Positions 61,844 to 64,000 of a stretch of 64,000 bases of DNA are shown one piece after another. Position numbers and translations under genes: made by a program. Under the pieces are notes generated by a model. That model was not told where the DNA came from. It ran no database searches and worked only from the letters and a program-made list of their open reading frames with translations. The stretch is from assembly GCA_963738345.1 (NCBI GenBank), contig CAVTWI010000002.1:4650001-4714000 (forward strand), in the 5' to 3' direction. Origin of the DNA: Bog-159 sp963738345 (GTDB lineage Bacteria > Acidobacteriota > Terriglobia > Bryobacterales > Bryobacteraceae). Positions within the stretch are counted from its first letter, which is position 1; the number at the start of each line of letters is the position of its first letter.

Positions 61844-62110
61844 CTATTGCGCCGTGGGCGTCCCCGCCGCTTTCGCTGCGATCAGCCTCTCTACGCCCTC
61901 CGCCATTTGGCGGACGTTGCGGACGGTTTTGACTTCTTCGTCTGGGATGTTGATGTCGAATTCGTTTTCGAGGGCGAATAGAATTTCGACGGCATCCATG
62001 GAATCGATGCCTAGTTCTTCGAAGGAGCTATCGATCGTCACCGTTTCCTCGGGGATGCGTTTGGAAGTGGCAATCACTTTCCGGACTCTGTCGATCAGTT
62101 CATCGGACAT
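61844..62110 (-). CDS. Acyl carrier protein
   Basis: 88 residues. The phosphopantetheine attachment serine is Ser37 in LGIDSMDAVEIL; helix II and the acidic tail are as expected (FALENEFDINIPDEEVKTV). The start overlaps the end of the deacetylase gene by 16 bp, and the next gene (FabF-like) starts 1 bp after the stop, so the ACP probably serves that synthase. It is a dedicated ACP, not obviously the housekeeping one. Confidence 0.92.
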   Translation of the reverse strand: MSDELIDRVRKVIATSKRIPEETVTIDSSFEELGIDSMDAVEILFALENEFDINIPDEEVKTVRNVRQMAEGVERLIAAKAAGTPTAQ

Positions 62111-62814
62111 AATAAGCGGCTAACCGTATCGAATTCAAAACCCTGGTCCCGCAAAGCAGGGATCAGGCGGGCGACGGCCTGGACCGTTTCCCGGATATCG
62201 GGGCGGGCCTGAACCGCGCGTCCGTCATGCAGGCAAAGGATTGAGCCATTGGCCGCATCCGCCAGCATCCGGCCTACTATGGTATCAGCCTTTAGCTTCC
62301 AATCATAACCGATGGCGGTCCACATAATGCCGCGCAATCCGAGACGTCTTTGGGCGGCACGGAAGCCGAACCAGCGTGCGCCGTAGGGAGCGCGAAGGAG
62401 AACGGGCGGGCGTCCGGTGGCATCGGCGATGATGGACTGGGCACGGGCAAACTCCTGATAAATAAAATCCGGCGAGTGGAAGCAGAAGAGCGGGTGGGTA
62501 TGGCTGTGGTTGCCGATTTCGTGTCCGGCGGCGATGACGGCGCGGGCGATGTGGGGCAGGCGCTGGACATTGGCGCCGATTTGAAAGAACGTGGCCGGCG
62601 TTTTATGTTTGTCGAGCAGTTCTAGTACTTGCGGAGTAGACTCGCTGGGGCCGTCGTCGAATGTGAGCGATATGACTTTCCGGTGGCGGGGGCCGTGATA
62701 GCTGGAAGGTCCGAAGACGGAGGCGGCGCGTCCGCGGACGGCCCAGGCTAGGAAGGCAGATCCGGCGAGGGCGCCCACTGCGCCGAGCGGTAGCAGATCA
62801 ATGGACGAGGGCAT
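62095..62814 (-). CDS. Polysaccharide deacetylase (NodB/CE4 family)
   Basis: 239 residues from ATG 62814; a longer frame would overlap the upstream gene by 92 bp and is rejected. An N-terminal membrane anchor (LLPLGAVGALAGSAFLAWAV) precedes the NodB domain. Motif 1 is SLTFDDGPSES (catalytic Asp pair), motif 2 is GNHSHTHP (metal His pair), motif 3 is LLRAPYGARWFG and motif 5 is GSILCLHDGR. It should remove N- or O-acetyl groups from peptidoglycan or another polymer. It overlaps the upstream gene by 17 bp and the ACP by 16 bp, a tight operon. Confidence 0.9.
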   Translation of the reverse strand: MPSSIDLLPLGAVGALAGSAFLAWAVRGRAASVFGPSSYHGPRHRKVISLTFDDGPSESTPQVLELLDKHKTPATFFQIGANVQRLPHIARAVIAAGHEIGNHSHTHPLFCFHSPDFIYQEFARAQSIIADATGRPPVLLRAPYGARWFGFRAAQRRLGLRGIMWTAIGYDWKLKADTIVGRMLADAANGSILCLHDGRAVQARPDIRETVQAVARLIPALRDQGFEFDTVSRLLCPMN

Positions 62815-64000
62815 TGATCTCCTGGAGTTTGCGCGGATCGAATTTGGGGTGGCGGTCGTAGGTGAGGAGGCCGTTGATTTCCTGCTCAACGTCGGTCAAC
62901 TGGGTATAACAGAGTCCGGCAAAGCCGGGGATGCGGGCGATGGCGGCATAGAGACCGCGAAGGCGATCGAGGGCGGAATCGGCGGTCTTCTCGACTCCAG
63001 AATAGCCCCAGGCTTCGGCGGGAACGTCGTGGCCGGGCGGGATGAAGGCGATGCCGCCGAATTCGGTGAGAGACACGGGCGAACCATTGTAGCGATAGCC
63101 GGGGATGAGCGCGGCTTTGTGGTTATCGGGGACTGAAGCGCCGGGCTTGCCTAAGTCTTTGTAGCGATCGTAGAGCAGATCGCCGGTGCGGGCGTAATCG
63201 TGGATGGCGAAGAGGTCAGTCATGCCGGTGTGCTCCCAGCCGTCGTTATCGACGACGAGGCGGGTGGCATCGAGCGAATGGGTGAGGGCGTAGAGGGACT
63301 GCAGATGGTTCTGCTGGCGGGGATCGCGCAGGTTGGGGACGCCCCAGCTTTCGTTGATGGGCACCCAGATGACGATGGAGGGGTGGTTGTAATCGCGCTG
63401 GACGGCGGCGGTCCACTCGCGGGTGAATCGGGAGACGTAGGCGTCGTCGAATTCGTAGGCGTTGGCCATTTCGCTCGACACCAGGAAGCCCATGCGGTCG
63501 GCCCAATAGAGGAAGCGGGGGTCTTCCAACTTCTGATGTTTGCGTGCGCCGTTGAAGCCCATCTCTTTGGTGAGGCGGATATCGTATTGGATGGCTTCGT
63601 CGGTGGGGGGGGTGAGAATGCTCTCGGGCCAATAACCCTGATCGAGCACCATTTTCAGAAAGTAGGGATTCCCATTGAGCAGCACTTTGCCATTTTCGGC
63701 GGTGACGGAGCGGATGCCGAAGTAGCTGTGGACGCGGTCGAGCAGTTGGCCGTTGCGGTGTAGTTCGAGGGTGAGGTCGTAGAGATTGGGCGAGGATGGC
63801 GACCAGAGTTTCGGCTCGTTGATGGCCAGCATGGAGGTGGAGCGAGCGGAACTGGCGTGAGAGGTGGCGGAGGCGGCGGGTTGTCCAGCGAAGGCGGCGG
63901 CAGCGGTGATTTCTAGATCAGGCTGGGGCCGGGCGATAGCGAATTCAAGGCGCACCGCGCCATCGGTTGTGGGAGTGATCTTGACGCTATCGAGGAAGCT
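62798..64000 (-). CDS. Glycoside hydrolase family 2, C-terminal part (runs off window)
   Basis: At least 400 residues; the frame is open to the window edge, so the N-terminal sugar-binding part is missing. After the jelly-roll/Ig segment (PKLWSPSSPNLYDLTLEL) comes the TIM barrel (VLLNGNPYFLKMVLDQGYW) with acid/base Glu in WVPINESWGVPN and nucleophile Glu in LTEFGGIAF. These are the GH2 catalytic positions shared by beta-galactosidases, beta-glucuronidases and beta-mannosidases; the substrate cannot be fixed. It is the most upstream visible gene of the GH2-deacetylase-ACP-FabF operon. Confidence 0.87.
   Translation of the reverse strand, partial: SFLDSVKITPTTDGAVRLEFAIARPQPDLEITAAAAFAGQPAASATSHASSARSTSMLAINEPKLWSPSSPNLYDLTLELHRNGQLLDRVHSYFGIRSVTAENGKVLLNGNPYFLKMVLDQGYWPESILTPPTDEAIQYDIRLTKEMGFNGARKHQKLEDPRFLYWADRMGFLVSSEMANAYEFDDAYVSRFTREWTAAVQRDYNHPSIVIWVPINESWGVPNLRDPRQQNHLQSLYALTHSLDATRLVVDNDGWEHTGMTDLFAIHDYARTGDLLYDRYKDLGKPGASVPDNHKAALIPGYRYNGSPVSLTEFGGIAFIPPGHDVPAEAWGYSGVEKTADSALDRLRGLYAAIARIPGFAGLCYTQLTDVEQEINGLLTYDRHPKFDPRKLQEINALVH

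Noticed and set aside
1..64000. tRNA, rRNA, riboswitch, insertion sequence, prophage and replication origin.
   Set aside because: I looked for cloverleaf-like intergenic sequences, transposase motifs, terminal inverted repeats and dnaA-box clusters and saw none I could support by eye. A covariance-model search would be needed to exclude small RNAs.

Overview
This 64 kb, GC-rich window looks like a piece of an Acidobacteriota chromosome, most likely a Solibacter/Bryobacter-type soil bacterium. That is an inference from gene content: two GloVer-type tandem-repeat secreted proteins, a beta-propeller (Reg_prop/Y_Y_Y) histidine kinase, a zinc-ribbon Ser/Thr kinase with a polytopic membrane tail, a large BNR/VPS10-type secreted protein and many TPR or lipoprotein hypotheticals. 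LpxD and two heptosyltransferases show a lipopolysaccharide outer membrane. No rRNA, tRNA, CRISPR array, insertion sequence or phage module was found.

Layout. 0-8 kb: secreted BNR protein, a stress-type glycine-zipper protein, then a periplasmic caspase-like peptidase and its co-transcribed partner, converging on a CHASE2 sensor pair. 8-14 kb: HTH/SEC-C protein, a decayed ParDE module, and a divergent response regulator/sensor kinase pair that shares an 18-bp site with a neighbouring secreted-protein gene. 13.5-25.7 kb: rlmA, a multiply frameshifted gene, TPR, radical SAM and ICMT-like proteins, two GT9 heptosyltransferases, a 2OG oxygenase, ada, a lipoprotein and a Ser/Thr kinase. 25.9-33.9 kb: repeat protein, TPR and MacB-like permease (both frame-broken), sulfolipid gene sqdB, and a tandem duplication of sqdB plus GloVer in which the second sqdB is a remnant. 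34-50 kb: sigma-70 factor, LOG protein, lpxD, six TadE/TadG genes arranged as two mirror-image sets, a VOC-PP2C phosphatase, clpC, an ABC ATPase, gene wrecks and a membrane GT-C-like protein. 50-64 kb: lipoproteins, cytochrome P460, boxC-boxB (aerobic benzoyl-CoA catabolism), a TumE/TumA-like remnant, a glycosyltransferase, queC-queE, and a tight operon of GH2 hydrolase, polysaccharide deacetylase, ACP and ketoacyl synthase.

Functional themes are envelope building (lpxD, waaC/waaF-like, sqdB, deacetylase), surface and secreted proteins (Tad, GloVer, BNR), extracytoplasmic sensing (CHASE2, propeller kinase, Ser/Thr kinase, PP2C) and some catabolism (box pathway, GH2, P460).

Two large-scale cautions. 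First, about twenty single-base frame breaks occur, several inside normally essential genes (clpC, the sigma factor, lpxD, queE). Most are one extra base, often of the form CTT-G where CTG is expected, or indels in G/C runs. Sequencing or assembly error is the simplest reading, and gene calls here join the frames where the protein clearly continues. Second, the + strand is G-rich before about 34 kb and after about 51 kb, but tends to be C-rich between them whatever the gene direction, which suggests an inverted segment.
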